DNA of 64,000 nucleotides from contig CAWINH010000005.1 in the NCBI GenBank assembly GCA_963837425.1, positions 362,979 through 426,978 of the forward strand, in the 5' to 3' direction. Position 1 is the first letter of the stretch. The number at the start of each line of letters is the position of its first letter. The position numbers and the translations under genes are program-made. The notes below the pieces were generated by a model that did not search any database, was not told the origin of the DNA, and worked only from the letters and a program-made list of their open reading frames with translations. Shown in pieces: positions 42,092 through 50,802 of the stretch. The stretch is from CAWINH01 sp963837425 (GTDB lineage: Bacteria; Chloroflexota; Limnocylindria; QHBO01).

Positions 42092-43414
42092 GTGCGCGGG
42101 TTCACCATGCCCGCACCGCTGCGGAGCGCGATGGCGGATTGGCGAGCGTTCGCCGCCACGCCGTACCGTCCCTTCCGACTGCTCGCAGTTGCCCAGGGGT
42201 TCATCGGCGCGCTCTCCGGGCCGGCGATCGTCATCCCGCTCCTCCTGGCCCTCGGCGCCCACCCGGCGCTGGCCACACTGCTCGCCGTGCTGCCCGTTCT
42301 CGGGACGATGGCTCAGCGCGGGATCCCCAGGATGCTCGATCGCACGGACGGCAACCTTCGTGGACTCGTGGTCCTGTTCGCCACGATCGGCGAGCCGCGC
42401 GGCCTCCTGCTGGCGGGTGTCGTGGCGTTGGCCGCCGCCGGGCTCATTTCGCGGGGCGTCGCGATCGGCCTCGTCGGCATCGGGATGGGAGCCTTTGGCT
42501 CGGTGAGCGCGATCGGCTACGGAGTGCTGCAATCGTGGTACCAGATATTGCTGCCCGATGCCGAACGGCGGCTCATTGCTCCGCGGCTGGCCGGGATCAC
42601 GCTCGGCATCGGCTCCATCGTCCTCCTTCCGCTGGCGGCGACGATCGACGGTGTCGTGGCCCGCATCGGCCTGTGGGCCTACTGCGTTCCGCTGGCGGCG
42701 GGCGGCGTGGCCGGCCTCGTCGCGACCGTCGCCGTCCGCCGGCTCCCATCGCCTGGACGGGTGCACGTGCCACGCGCGGCAGTTGCGCAGCACCCGGAGG
42801 AGGGCAGGCTGCGTGGCCTCGCGCGCGTTCTCATGCTCGCCTCACTGGCCGGCGGGCTGTCGCCATTCCTGGCGGTGTATGCGATCGCCGTCCTCGGCTC
42901 CGGCCCCGGCTTCGCGATTGCGATCAGCGCGGTCAGCTCGGGGACGCTGGTCATCACCTCGCTCCTGGCGAGCGCATACCTCGTCCGTGGCTCCTCCTCG
43001 CGTCTGCTGCGGCGCTCGCAGGTGCTCCGCGGCGTTGCGCTGCTGGCCGGCTTGGGCGCACACCCCGCAAACCCCTATGCGAGCCTCGTGCTGCTCGGTG
43101 TGGCGGTGCTGCTGGCAGCCGGCGATACGGCGGGACAGCTCGCCGCCAACGAGCGGCTCTTCCGGCTCGCGACGGGCCCATCGGTCATTGCGTTTCAGAG
43201 CAGGTTCGTGGTTCCGAACGTGAGCGCCTACGCGCTTGGGCTGCTCGCCGGTTCGGGGGTGATGCTGATCGGCGGCTACCCCGCCTTCGCGATTCTCTTC
43301 GGCGCGGCCGGCATCGTGCGCTTCGGCGCTGCGCGCGCCGCCAATGCCGGCGAGCGTGGCGTCGACACCTCGACGAGCGTGATCCGGCTGCCGCCCTCAG
43401 AGGCCGGTGAGTAG
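42092..43414 (+). CDS. Major facilitator superfamily transporter
   Basis: About 440 residues with 11-12 hydrophobic helices. IPLLLALGAHPALATLLAVLPV and FGSVSAIGYGVLQSWYQILLP are early helices; the C-terminal half has AYALGLLAGSGVMLIGGYPAFAIL. The organisation is MFS-like, but no subfamily motif is clear. A GTG at 42092 with GGGAGG nine bases upstream is preferred over an in-frame upstream TTG/ATG. The substrate is unknown. Confidence 0.75.
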   Translation: MRGFTMPAPLRSAMADWRAFAATPYRPFRLLAVAQGFIGALSGPAIVIPLLLALGAHPALATLLAVLPVLGTMAQRGIPRMLDRTDGNLRGLVVLFATIGEPRGLLLAGVVALAAAGLISRGVAIGLVGIGMGAFGSVSAIGYGVLQSWYQILLPDAERRLIAPRLAGITLGIGSIVLLPLAATIDGVVARIGLWAYCVPLAAGGVAGLVATVAVRRLPSPGRVHVPRAAVAQHPEEGRLRGLARVLMLASLAGGLSPFLAVYAIAVLGSGPGFAIAISAVSSGTLVITSLLASAYLVRGSSSRLLRRSQVLRGVALLAGLGAHPANPYASLVLLGVAVLLAAGDTAGQLAANERLFRLATGPSVIAFQSRFVVPNVSAYALGLLAGSGVMLIGGYPAFAILFGAAGIVRFGAARAANAGERGVDTSTSVIRLPPSEAGE

Positions 43415-43449
43415 GGACCGGCGTCTTCGGAGGTCGTGAACGAATAGCC

Positions 43450-43471
43450 TACTTGCGTGGTTGCGCAATTA
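43450..43471. promoter_or_regulatory. Inverted repeat upstream of the ArsR-type gene, candidate operator
   Basis: TACTTGCG at 43450-43457 and CGCAATTA at 43464-43471 form an inverted repeat (7 of 8 positions) around TGGTTG. It lies 18 bases before the ArsR ATG. Interrupted palindromes of this layout are usual operators of ArsR-family repressors. Autoregulation is inferred. Confidence 0.55.
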
Positions 43472-43489
43472 GTGAGACACTCAGCGCCG

Positions 43490-43789
43490 ATGATCGAGAC
43501 GAGCCCGCTTTCAGACGAGGATGTGCGCGACCGAAGCGCGGCGATCGCCAAGGCGCTCGCCGACCCGAAACGACTGTGTGTCGTGGAGCAGCTCGCCTCC
43601 GGAGAGCGGTCGGTGAGCGACCTTTCCCGCGATGCGGGATGCCAGGTGCCGAACATGAGCCAGCACCTCGCCGTCCTGCGCGCCGCCGGGATCGTCGCGA
43701 CCCGACGGCAGGGCAACACCGTCTTCTATCGGCTCGCGGACCAGCAGGTCCTCGAGGTCTACAGACTCCTCCAGCAGGTCGCCCGCTGA
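43490..43789 (+). CDS. ArsR-family transcriptional regulator
   Basis: A 99-residue winged-helix repressor. IAKALADPKRLCVVEQLASGERSVSDL and the recognition helix VPNMSQHLAVLRAAGIV are ArsR/SmtB features. Cys30 and Cys51 are the only cysteines; the classical metal-site ELCVCDL is absent, so a redox or persulfide-type sensor is as possible as a metalloregulator. The ATG at 43490 is preferred over a GTG 33 bases earlier, which falls in the palindrome. It precedes the thioredoxin gene by 34 bases. Confidence 0.88.
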   Translation: MIETSPLSDEDVRDRSAAIAKALADPKRLCVVEQLASGERSVSDLSRDAGCQVPNMSQHLAVLRAAGIVATRRQGNTVFYRLADQQVLEVYRLLQQVAR

Positions 43790-43823
43790 GGGCAGGCGAC
43801 GAGAAAGGATCCTTTCCAGACCG

Positions 43824-44198
43824 ATGTCCAACGTACGCGAGGCTACCGACGCCAATTTCGAGCAGCTCGTGCTGCAGAATGAAAAGCCGGTGATCGTCGA
43901 CTTCTGGGCGGCCTGGTGCGGGCCATGCCGGCTCGTCGCCCCGGAGGTCGAGAAGCTCGCCGAGAAGTACGCGGGCAACGTCGAGGTCGTAAAGCTCGAC
44001 GTGGACGCCAACCCGCACACCGCCGGCCACTACGGGATCATGAGCATCCCGACCGTCGCCTTCTTCGCGCCCGGCCAGCCGCCGCGCGCCGCGATCGGCT
44101 TCCGGCCGGCGGAGCAGCTCGAGCAGGCGTTTGGCCTCGAGAGCTATGCCGCGGGCGCGCAGGCGTCCCCGAGCGCCGAGACCTCCGCGAGCGCCTAG
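43824..44198 (+). CDS. trxA: Thioredoxin
   Basis: A 124-residue thioredoxin with WCGPC (Cys32, Cys35), IVDFWAAWCGPCR, DVDANPHTAGHYGIMSIPTVAFF and the cis-Pro in SIPT. It reduces protein disulfides in the cytoplasm. The Ala/Ser-rich C-terminal 16 residues are an extension. Its position after the ArsR-type regulator suggests regulated expression under a redox or sulfur stress signal. Confidence 0.93.
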   Translation: MSNVREATDANFEQLVLQNEKPVIVDFWAAWCGPCRLVAPEVEKLAEKYAGNVEVVKLDVDANPHTAGHYGIMSIPTVAFFAPGQPPRAAIGFRPAEQLEQAFGLESYAAGAQASPSAETSASA

Positions 44199-44275
44199 GG
44201 CACAGCGACCAGCACCGCATTGCGGATGACTAACGCCGCGGTGCCGCCTCGCTGCCGTGGCCTATCCTGTCGGCC

Positions 44276-45175
44276 ATGCAATCGGGCTGGCGGGGGCTGC
44301 TGCGTGGCGGGCGATGGCGCGCCGCACTCGTCATCGGCTGCCTCGGGCTTACCGTGTACGCCGCGGCGCGGCAGGTGCACCACGACCTCGGAGTGAGCGT
44401 CGCGGACGGGGAGGCGTACTGGCAGGCAGCCCTGCGCATCCGTGACGGAGCTCCGCTCTACTTTCAGTCGTCAAACACGGGTGACGCCGGCCTCTATTGG
44501 TACGCCCCGTGGTTCGCGGCCGCCTGGGTTCCACTGACGCTCCTCCCACACGATCCGGTGATGACGGCCTGGGTGGTCCTGCAGGGGCTGGCGCTCGGAT
44601 ACCTGGTGCTTCCGCTCCTGAGAACGCCCGCCGGCGCGGCACTCGCGCTGCTGGTGGGATCCCTCCTCGTCCGGACGGTGCTCATCGGCCAGGTGCACGT
44701 GCTCATGCTCGCCGCGCTGGCCTGGGGCCTGCGGCGCCGGTGTGGACCGATCGTGATCGCCGCGGCGTGTTCACTGAAGATCTTTCCGATCCTCTTCGCG
44801 ATCCGCTACGTACGCCGACACCAGTGGCGTACTTTCGCGCTGACGGTGGGCCTCTCGGCGCTGCTGTGGGCGCCAATCCTCCTCTTCGACTTCGCCCAGT
44901 ATCCACGGGGCGGCTTCAATCCACCGATTCCGCTACCCGTCATGCTCGCCGGCGCCGCCGTGGCCGTGGCGGTTGCTCTACGCTCCGAGAGGTACGGCGA
45001 CTTGGCCGAAACCGCCGCCATCATCCTCGGAAACCCGCGCTGGAATCACTACACCCCGGGATACGCCCTCGCTGACGGCCGTGGGGAACTCAGGGCGACG
45101 CGTCCTTCATCCGGACACCTGTCGCACCCGTCTCCGCGGGTCGACGCCGCAGCCGCTACGCTTGAGGAGCGGTGA
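44276..45175 (+). CDS. GT87-like membrane glycosyltransferase, possibly truncated
   Basis: A 299-residue multi-pass membrane protein. The DGEAYWQAALRIRDGAPLY segment and LYWYAPWFAA are GT87 (DUF2029) hallmarks, and AACSLKIFPILFAIRYVRR is the conserved Lys/Pro helix. GT87 enzymes transfer mannose or arabinose residues from polyprenyl-phosphate donors outside the membrane. They are usually 380-430 residues; this one ends soon after NPRWNHYTPGYAL, with a non-hydrophobic last 45 residues, so a C-terminal frameshift or truncation is likely. The stop overlaps the MFS start (GTGA). Confidence 0.72.
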   Translation: MQSGWRGLLRGGRWRAALVIGCLGLTVYAAARQVHHDLGVSVADGEAYWQAALRIRDGAPLYFQSSNTGDAGLYWYAPWFAAAWVPLTLLPHDPVMTAWVVLQGLALGYLVLPLLRTPAGAALALLVGSLLVRTVLIGQVHVLMLAALAWGLRRRCGPIVIAAACSLKIFPILFAIRYVRRHQWRTFALTVGLSALLWAPILLFDFAQYPRGGFNPPIPLPVMLAGAAVAVAVALRSERYGDLAETAAIILGNPRWNHYTPGYALADGRGELRATRPSSGHLSHPSPRVDAAAATLEER

Positions 45176-46506
45176 ACCGATCGATAACCGCCGTCATCTT
45201 CGGCACGTTCACACTCCGCTTCAGCACCGGGCTGACCGGCGGGCTGCTGGTCTATTACCTCGCGGAGCTTCCGAAGCACGGAGGTGAGTCGGTCAGCGCC
45301 CTGGCGGTCGGCCTGCTGGCCGCCGCCTATTTTGCCGCCGAGCTGATCCTCTCCCCGCCGTTCGGCGTGCTCTCCGACCGCCTCGGGGCCCACCGTGTCA
45401 TGCAGTGGGGGCCGGTCTTCGGGGCCGTGGCCGTGGTGATGACGGCGCTGACGACGAACCTGCCGCTGCTGGGTGCAACGCGTTGGCTGGAGGGCGCCGC
45501 CGCCGGCGCCAGCATCCCGTCGATCCTCGGCTACATTGCGCTGGCCACCAGCCTCGACGAGGCGCTGCGCGGCAGGACCGTGGCGCGCTTCGAGGCGGCG
45601 ACCCTCGCCGGCCTCGGCATCGGCGTCGTGGTCGCCGGCCCTGCATGGGAGGCGCTCGCGCGCTGGGCGTTCATCGTCAACGCCGGCGTCTACGGATTGA
45701 GCCTGGCGATCTACCGCTGGGGAGTGGCCGAGCTCTCCCCGGAGGCGGTGCACGGGCCCGAGCTCGGCGACGCCCACGGTCACCGCGAGCGGCCGTTCGA
45801 CCTCGCGCGGTACCGGCGCGTGATCGGCTCCCCGCGAGTCTGGTTGCTGGCGCCCACCTGGATCGCCCTCAACGCCGTCGTCGGCTCGTGGACGACGCAG
45901 TCCGTCTTCCAGCTCGTCCGGCAGCCGTCAAGCCGGTTTTCCGAGCAGTGGCTGATGGGTCGCTTCGACCCGATCCAGGTCAGCGCCGGGCTCGGCGTCG
46001 CGCTGCTCGTCTTCTTCGCCGGCCTCCTCTACTGGGGCAGCCGATTCAAGCGCTACCGGCGCACCTCGATCATCGTGATCGGCATCGTGGGCGGCGTCGT
46101 GATGATGGCCGCCACCTTCGCCCTCAACCACTCCGATGACCTGGGACCGCTCGCCCAGGGCCTCCTCACGGCCGGGATCCTGGCGGGCCTGTTCGTCCTC
46201 GCCGGGGGCACACCGGCGGCGCTCGGCCTGCTCGCCGACATCAGCGAGTCGTACCCCGCAGATCGCGGCGCGATCATGGGCCTCTACTCCGTCTTCCTGG
46301 CCGTGGGCCAGATCACTGGTGCCCTGCTCGGGGGCGCCGCCGCCGAATGGCAGGGCATCGACGGCCTTCTGATCGCGTCGCTCGGCCTGCTGGCGATCGC
46401 CGTCCTTCCCACGCGCGGCCTGCGCGCGAGCGAGCACCTGGTGGGCACCTCATCGGATCGGCATCGGCCCAATTCGACCGTGGAGCTCGATCGCGGCGAC
46501 GCCTGA
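45172..46506 (+). CDS. Major facilitator superfamily transporter
   Basis: A 444-residue protein with 12 hydrophobic helices. FGVLSDRLGAHRVMQWG is the loop-2/3 motif A region, and ATRWLEGAAAGASIPSILGYIALAT carries helix-4/5 residues. Other features include ADISESYPADRGAIMGLYSVFLAVGQ near helix 11. A GTG at 45172 overlaps the preceding gene stop (GTGA) with GAGGAG upstream. Substrate is unknown; the two-gene overlap suggests an envelope or cell-surface precursor, but nothing confirms this. Confidence 0.85.
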   Translation: MNRSITAVIFGTFTLRFSTGLTGGLLVYYLAELPKHGGESVSALAVGLLAAAYFAAELILSPPFGVLSDRLGAHRVMQWGPVFGAVAVVMTALTTNLPLLGATRWLEGAAAGASIPSILGYIALATSLDEALRGRTVARFEAATLAGLGIGVVVAGPAWEALARWAFIVNAGVYGLSLAIYRWGVAELSPEAVHGPELGDAHGHRERPFDLARYRRVIGSPRVWLLAPTWIALNAVVGSWTTQSVFQLVRQPSSRFSEQWLMGRFDPIQVSAGLGVALLVFFAGLLYWGSRFKRYRRTSIIVIGIVGGVVMMAATFALNHSDDLGPLAQGLLTAGILAGLFVLAGGTPAALGLLADISESYPADRGAIMGLYSVFLAVGQITGALLGGAAAEWQGIDGLLIASLGLLAIAVLPTRGLRASEHLVGTSSDRHRPNSTVELDRGDA

Positions 46507-46538
46507 GGGAGCGAGGCTCCGGTATCCTTCACGGCCAC

Positions 46539-48233
46539 ATGCGTCTCTCACAGCTCTTCTTCACCTCGCTCCGCGACGATCCGGCAGAGGCCGAGATGGT
46601 CAGCCACAAGCTCCTGGTGCGCGCCGGCTACGTCCATCAGCTCGGTTCAGGGATCTACAGCCTGCTGCCGCTCGGCTACCGGGTGACGAAGCGCATCGAG
46701 CAGGTGATCCGCGAGGAGATGAACGCGATCGGCGGGCAGGAGATGGAGATGCCGGTCGTCCATCCCGCCGAGCTGTGGAAGGAGTCCGGACGCTACTTCA
46801 AGATCGGCCCCGAGATGGTCCGGTTCCAGGACCGCGGCGGGCGCGACATGGTGCTTGCCATGACCCACGAGGAGGTCGTCGCCAACCTGCTGCGTGACGT
46901 CGTGAAGAGCTACCGCCAGCTGCCGATGATCGTCTACCACTTCCAGACGAAGTTCCGAGACGAGCCGCGCTCGCGCGGCGGCCTGATCCGGGTCCGCGAG
47001 TTCGTGATGAAGGACTCGTACACCCTCGATCCCGACGAGGCGGCACTCGACGTCTCGTACCAGGCCCATTACCGCGCCTATGAGCGGATCTTCAGACGCC
47101 TGGGCCTGCACGCGATCGCGGTGGCGAGTGACGTGGGGATCATGGGCGGCAGCGCCGCGCATGAGTTCATGGTCATCAACGAGCACGGCGAGGACACGCT
47201 CGTGCTGTGCGAGCAGTGCGACTACGCGGCGAATCAGCAGGTGGCGGCCGCCGGCAAGCCGCAGCCGCCTACCGAGGAGCCCCTGGCCACCGAAGAGGTC
47301 GAAACGCCGGGCACCGACACGATCGCGTCGCTCGCGCAGCTCCTCGGCGTGGGAGCCGATCGAACGGCGAAGGCCACGTTCTTCGTGACCGGCGACGGAC
47401 GCCTCGTGACCGCCATCGTGCGCGGCGACTTCGAGGTCAACGAGACGAAGCTGTCGAACGCGGTGAAGGCGGTCGGCGGGCTGCGTCCGGCGCATGCCGA
47501 TGAGATCAGAGCGGCCGGCATGGAGCCGGGCTACGCGTCCCCCATCGGGTCGCACGACACGACGGTGGTGGTTGACGACCTGGTCGCGGCGTCACCGAAC
47601 CTGGTGGCCGGCGGCAACCACCACGGCTATCACCTGCGGAACGTGAACGTGGGGCGCGACTTCACGCCCGACCTGGTGATCGACATCGCGAACGCGCGGG
47701 AGGGCGATCCCTGTCCCCAGTGCGGCGCCCCGCTCGTCCTCCGCAAGGGGATCGAGGTCGGCAACATCTTCAAGCTCGGGACCGATTTCACGGTGCCGAT
47801 GGGTGCCACCTACCTCGCCGAGGACGGCTCCCGCCACCCGGTGGTGATGGGCAGCTACGGCATAGGCCTCGGGCGCAACCTGGCCTGCATCGTAGAGGCC
47901 CACCACGACGAGAAGGGGATCGTCTGGCCAGCGGAGGTGGCGCCGTACGCGGTCCACCTGGTGAGCATCGGCGCCGGACGCGACGAGCGGGTGGCGAGCG
48001 AGGCCGAGGGCCTCTACCAGCGCCTGACCGATGCCGGCGTTGCCGTGCTGTACGACGACCGGGACGAGTCGCCCGGGGTGAAATTCACCGATGCCGAGCT
48101 GCTCGGGATGCCGATGATCGTCACGATCTCACCCCGCTCGCTGGCGGCGGGGGGTGCCGAGGTCACCGATCGAGCCAGCGGCGAGCGCTCGGTCGTCCCC
48201 ATTGCGGAGCTCGAGGCGACGCTGCACGAATAG
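46539..48233 (+). CDS. proS: Proline--tRNA ligase
   Basis: A 564-residue bacterial-type ProRS. Class-II motif 2 has FRDEPRSRGGLIRVREFVMKDSY, and motif 3 lies in MGSYGIGLGRNLACIVEAHHDEKGIVW. An editing-type insertion (residues about 225-390) with TKATFFVTGDGRLVTAIVRGD is present, and the C-terminal anticodon domain has LYDDRDESPGVKFTDAELLGMP. It charges tRNA-Pro in the cytoplasm. The ATG at 46539 starts the conserved MRLSQLFFTSLRDDP. The length is normal. Confidence 0.96.
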   Translation: MRLSQLFFTSLRDDPAEAEMVSHKLLVRAGYVHQLGSGIYSLLPLGYRVTKRIEQVIREEMNAIGGQEMEMPVVHPAELWKESGRYFKIGPEMVRFQDRGGRDMVLAMTHEEVVANLLRDVVKSYRQLPMIVYHFQTKFRDEPRSRGGLIRVREFVMKDSYTLDPDEAALDVSYQAHYRAYERIFRRLGLHAIAVASDVGIMGGSAAHEFMVINEHGEDTLVLCEQCDYAANQQVAAAGKPQPPTEEPLATEEVETPGTDTIASLAQLLGVGADRTAKATFFVTGDGRLVTAIVRGDFEVNETKLSNAVKAVGGLRPAHADEIRAAGMEPGYASPIGSHDTTVVVDDLVAASPNLVAGGNHHGYHLRNVNVGRDFTPDLVIDIANAREGDPCPQCGAPLVLRKGIEVGNIFKLGTDFTVPMGATYLAEDGSRHPVVMGSYGIGLGRNLACIVEAHHDEKGIVWPAEVAPYAVHLVSIGAGRDERVASEAEGLYQRLTDAGVAVLYDDRDESPGVKFTDAELLGMPMIVTISPRSLAAGGAEVTDRASGERSVVPIAELEATLHE

Positions 48234-48275
48234 CGCCGTCGGAGGGACGGCCGTCCTTCACGTCTTGCTTGCAAC

Positions 48276-48292
48276 ATGACAACTATTGTCAT
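48276..48292. promoter_or_regulatory. Perfect palindrome upstream of the MarR-family gene, candidate operator
   Basis: ATGACAA at 48276-48282 and TTGTCAT at 48286-48292 form a perfect 7-base inverted repeat around CTA, beginning 29 bases before the ATG of the MarR-family gene. A 17-base separation places it between a TTGCAA-type -35 (48269-48274) and a TACCGT-type -10 (48292-48297), so repressor binding would block the promoter. The promoter boxes are weak matches. Autoregulation is inferred from MarR practice. Confidence 0.6.
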
Positions 48293-48304
48293 ACCGTACG
48301 CACC

Positions 48305-48742
48305 ATGGCGTCGCGCAGCATCTCCGAACGCGTTGAGCGCCTCGCCGTCGCCGCAGTGGGTGTCACTGCGGCTGCCCTCGCCGAATCCGACGGTGGCCCC
48401 GACCTGACCCTCCCGCAGTGGCGCGCGCTCGTCCTGCTCGGGAATCACGGCGGCCTGCGGGTCACCGACCTCGCGGGGCTGCTCGGCGCCTCGGTGCCGA
48501 GCGCCAGCCGCCTGGTGGGCAGGCTCGAGCGACGCGACCTGGTCGTGACCGAGCATGACGTCGACGACCGTCGCTCCCACCTCGTGCGCCTGAGCGCGGG
48601 GGGCGCCGCCGCCCTGCGCTCGGTCGTTGACGCGCGACGCCACCGGATCGCGACCGCGCTCCGTGGCCGCCGGACCCCGATGCCCGCGGGCCTCCGCGAG
48701 GGGCTGGACGCCATCATCGACGCGCTGGAGGGGTACGCGTGA
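48305..48742 (+). CDS. MarR-family transcriptional regulator
   Basis: A 145-residue MarR regulator. LPQWRALVLLGNHGGLRVTDLAGLLGASVPSASRLVGRLERRDLV is the winged-helix core and DVDDRRSHLVRLS is the wing with the DxRxxxxxLT-type pattern. MarR proteins repress neighbouring genes until a ligand binds. Translation is coupled to the channel gene by the overlap GTGA at 48739-48742. The palindrome at 48276-48292 is its likely site. Confidence 0.93.
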   Translation: MASRSISERVERLAVAAVGVTAAALAESDGGPDLTLPQWRALVLLGNHGGLRVTDLAGLLGASVPSASRLVGRLERRDLVVTEHDVDDRRSHLVRLSAGGAAALRSVVDARRHRIATALRGRRTPMPAGLREGLDAIIDALEGYA

Positions 48743-50802
48743 ACGTCCGGCGGCTCAACCTTCGCGAGCTGCGACACCGGATTCGCGAGGCCTCCTACCT
48801 CCGGAAGTGGGTCCTGCTGGGGGCGATCATCGGCGCCATCGGCGGCCTGGGCGCCATCGTCTTCTCCCGCGCACTGGACTTCGCCACGTGGCTCTTCCTC
48901 GGCGTCCTGGCGGGCTACACCCCGCCTTCGCCGGTCGGCGAGGGCAACGTCGCGATCGCCGCGTCGGTGATGACCCGGCCCTGGGCGATCCCGCTGGTCG
49001 TGGGCCTCGGCGGCCTCATTGCGGGCTTCATCGTCTTCCGCTGGGCTCCCGAGGCCGAGGGCCACGGGACGGACGCCGCGATCGCCGCCTTCCATCACCA
49101 TCCGCGGCGGATCCGGGCTCGCATCCCGCTCATCAAGCTCGTCGCCTCGGCGATCACCATCGGCTCCGGCGGCTCCGGCGGCCGAGAGGGCCCGACCGCC
49201 CAGATCAGCGCCGGGTTCGGCTCGTTCCTCAGCCGCTTCCTGGATCTCGAGGCGCGCGATGCGCGGATCGCGGTGGCGACCGGTGTGGCGGCCGGCATCG
49301 GGGCCATCTTCCGCGCGCCGCTGGGCGGCGCGATTCTCGGCGCCGAGATCCTGTACCGCGACGACGTCGAGTCCGACGCCCTGGTCCCGGCCTTCATCGC
49401 CAGCATCGTGGCCTACAGCATCTTCGGCGCGGCGGTCGGCTTCGCGCCGATCTTCGGCACCCAGCTCGGGGCGAGCTTCTCCGATCCGCGCCAGCTCGCG
49501 TACTACGCGCTGATCGGGCTCAGCGCGGGGCTCGTGGGCCGCGTCTACATCGGCACCTTCTACGGCCTCACCGATCGCTTCCGCCGCCTGCGCCTGGCGC
49601 CCGCGCTGCGCCCGGCGGTGGCAGGGGTTGCCGTGGGGCTGATCGGGATTGCGATCCCCGGCGCGCTGGGGACCGGCTACGGATGGGTCCAGGGAGCGCT
49701 CGGCTCGGAGCTATTGGCGATCCCGCTGTGGGTCGTCCTGGTCCTGCCCTTCGCGAAGATCCTGGCGACGAGCCTGACGATCGGCTCCGGCGGATCGGGC
49801 GGCATCTTCGGCCCGGGGATGGTGATCGGCGGCCTGCTCGGGGCGGGCATCTGGCGCCTGCTCGGCGACCTGGGCGTCCCGGGGCTCCCGGTGGTTCCCG
49901 CGCCGTTCGTCATCGTGGCCATGATGGCGCTCTTCGGTTCGGTGGCCCACGCGCCGCTGGCGGTGATGCTGATGGTGGCCGAGATGACAGGCAACCTCGC
50001 CATGCTGGCGCCGGCGATGATCGCGGTCGGCCTCGCGACCGTCGTCGTCGGCAACAAGACGATCTACACCTCGCAGCTGGTCAACCGCAGCGAGTCCCCC
50101 GCCCACCGCTTCCGCTTCGCAACCCCTCTCATGGCGAGCATCACGGTCGCGGAGGCGACCCGCACCCCGCGCGTCGTCCTCGCACCCGATGAGCGGGCCG
50201 GCGCCGCGCTGGGGCGCGTCGAGCGCGCGCACGCCCCGGGAGCGCCGGTGGTCCGCAACGGCGAGTTGCTCGCCGTCGCAACGCTCGCCGCGCTGCGCGA
50301 GGCTCCCCCCGACCTCGCGGTGATCGACCTGGCGGATCCCTCGTGGCCGGTCGTCGACGAGCGCGACGGCCTCGACGAGGCGCTGGAGGCCATCACCGAG
50401 CGTCGACTGGCATGGGTCCCGGTCGTGCGCGGCGCCCGCTTCGTGGGCATTTGCGGCGCCCGCGACCTGATTGCGATCTACAAGCGGGCGAGGGCCTCGA
50501 ACGTCCGTCGCCTCCGCGACCTCGCCGATGAGACGGTCGTGGTCGAAGGACTGCTGGCCAAGGGCAGTCCCATGGACGGTCAGCCGATCTCGGCGATCTC
50601 CTGGCCGAGCCAGGCGGTCGTGGTGGCCGTCCATCGCGACGACGATCTGCTCGTCCCGCGCGGCGACGTCGTCCTGCGGGCGGATGACCGGGTGGCACTG
50701 CTGGCCGCCGCCGGCGAGGCGGAGATCGTGCGGAGCTTCCTCGCCGAGCAGGCAGGGTCCGCTGCCGAGCTCGCCGCCGAAGCCCACGCCGCGACGACAT
50801 GA
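48739..50802 (+). CDS. CLC-type voltage-gated chloride channel/antiporter with CBS and TrkA-C domains
   Basis: A 687-residue protein. The membrane part has the CLC selectivity motifs GSGGSGGREGPTAQ and GSGGSGGIFGPGMV. After about residue 440, CBS-type repeats include VVVGNKTIY...ESPAHRF and ITERRLAWVPVVRG; the last 80 residues are a TrkA-C/RCK_C-like domain (VVVAVHRDDDLLVPRGDVVLRADDRV). Such C-terminal modules respond to nucleotides or ions. It moves Cl- or, in some CLC antiporters, fluoride. The residue in the antiporter glutamate position (REGP) is present, so exchange with protons is likely. The ORF begins with GTG in a GTGA overlap. Confidence 0.92.
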   Translation: MNVRRLNLRELRHRIREASYLRKWVLLGAIIGAIGGLGAIVFSRALDFATWLFLGVLAGYTPPSPVGEGNVAIAASVMTRPWAIPLVVGLGGLIAGFIVFRWAPEAEGHGTDAAIAAFHHHPRRIRARIPLIKLVASAITIGSGGSGGREGPTAQISAGFGSFLSRFLDLEARDARIAVATGVAAGIGAIFRAPLGGAILGAEILYRDDVESDALVPAFIASIVAYSIFGAAVGFAPIFGTQLGASFSDPRQLAYYALIGLSAGLVGRVYIGTFYGLTDRFRRLRLAPALRPAVAGVAVGLIGIAIPGALGTGYGWVQGALGSELLAIPLWVVLVLPFAKILATSLTIGSGGSGGIFGPGMVIGGLLGAGIWRLLGDLGVPGLPVVPAPFVIVAMMALFGSVAHAPLAVMLMVAEMTGNLAMLAPAMIAVGLATVVVGNKTIYTSQLVNRSESPAHRFRFATPLMASITVAEATRTPRVVLAPDERAGAALGRVERAHAPGAPVVRNGELLAVATLAALREAPPDLAVIDLADPSWPVVDERDGLDEALEAITERRLAWVPVVRGARFVGICGARDLIAIYKRARASNVRRLRDLADETVVVEGLLAKGSPMDGQPISAISWPSQAVVVAVHRDDDLLVPRGDVVLRADDRVALLAAAGEAEIVRSFLAEQAGSAAELAAEAHAATT

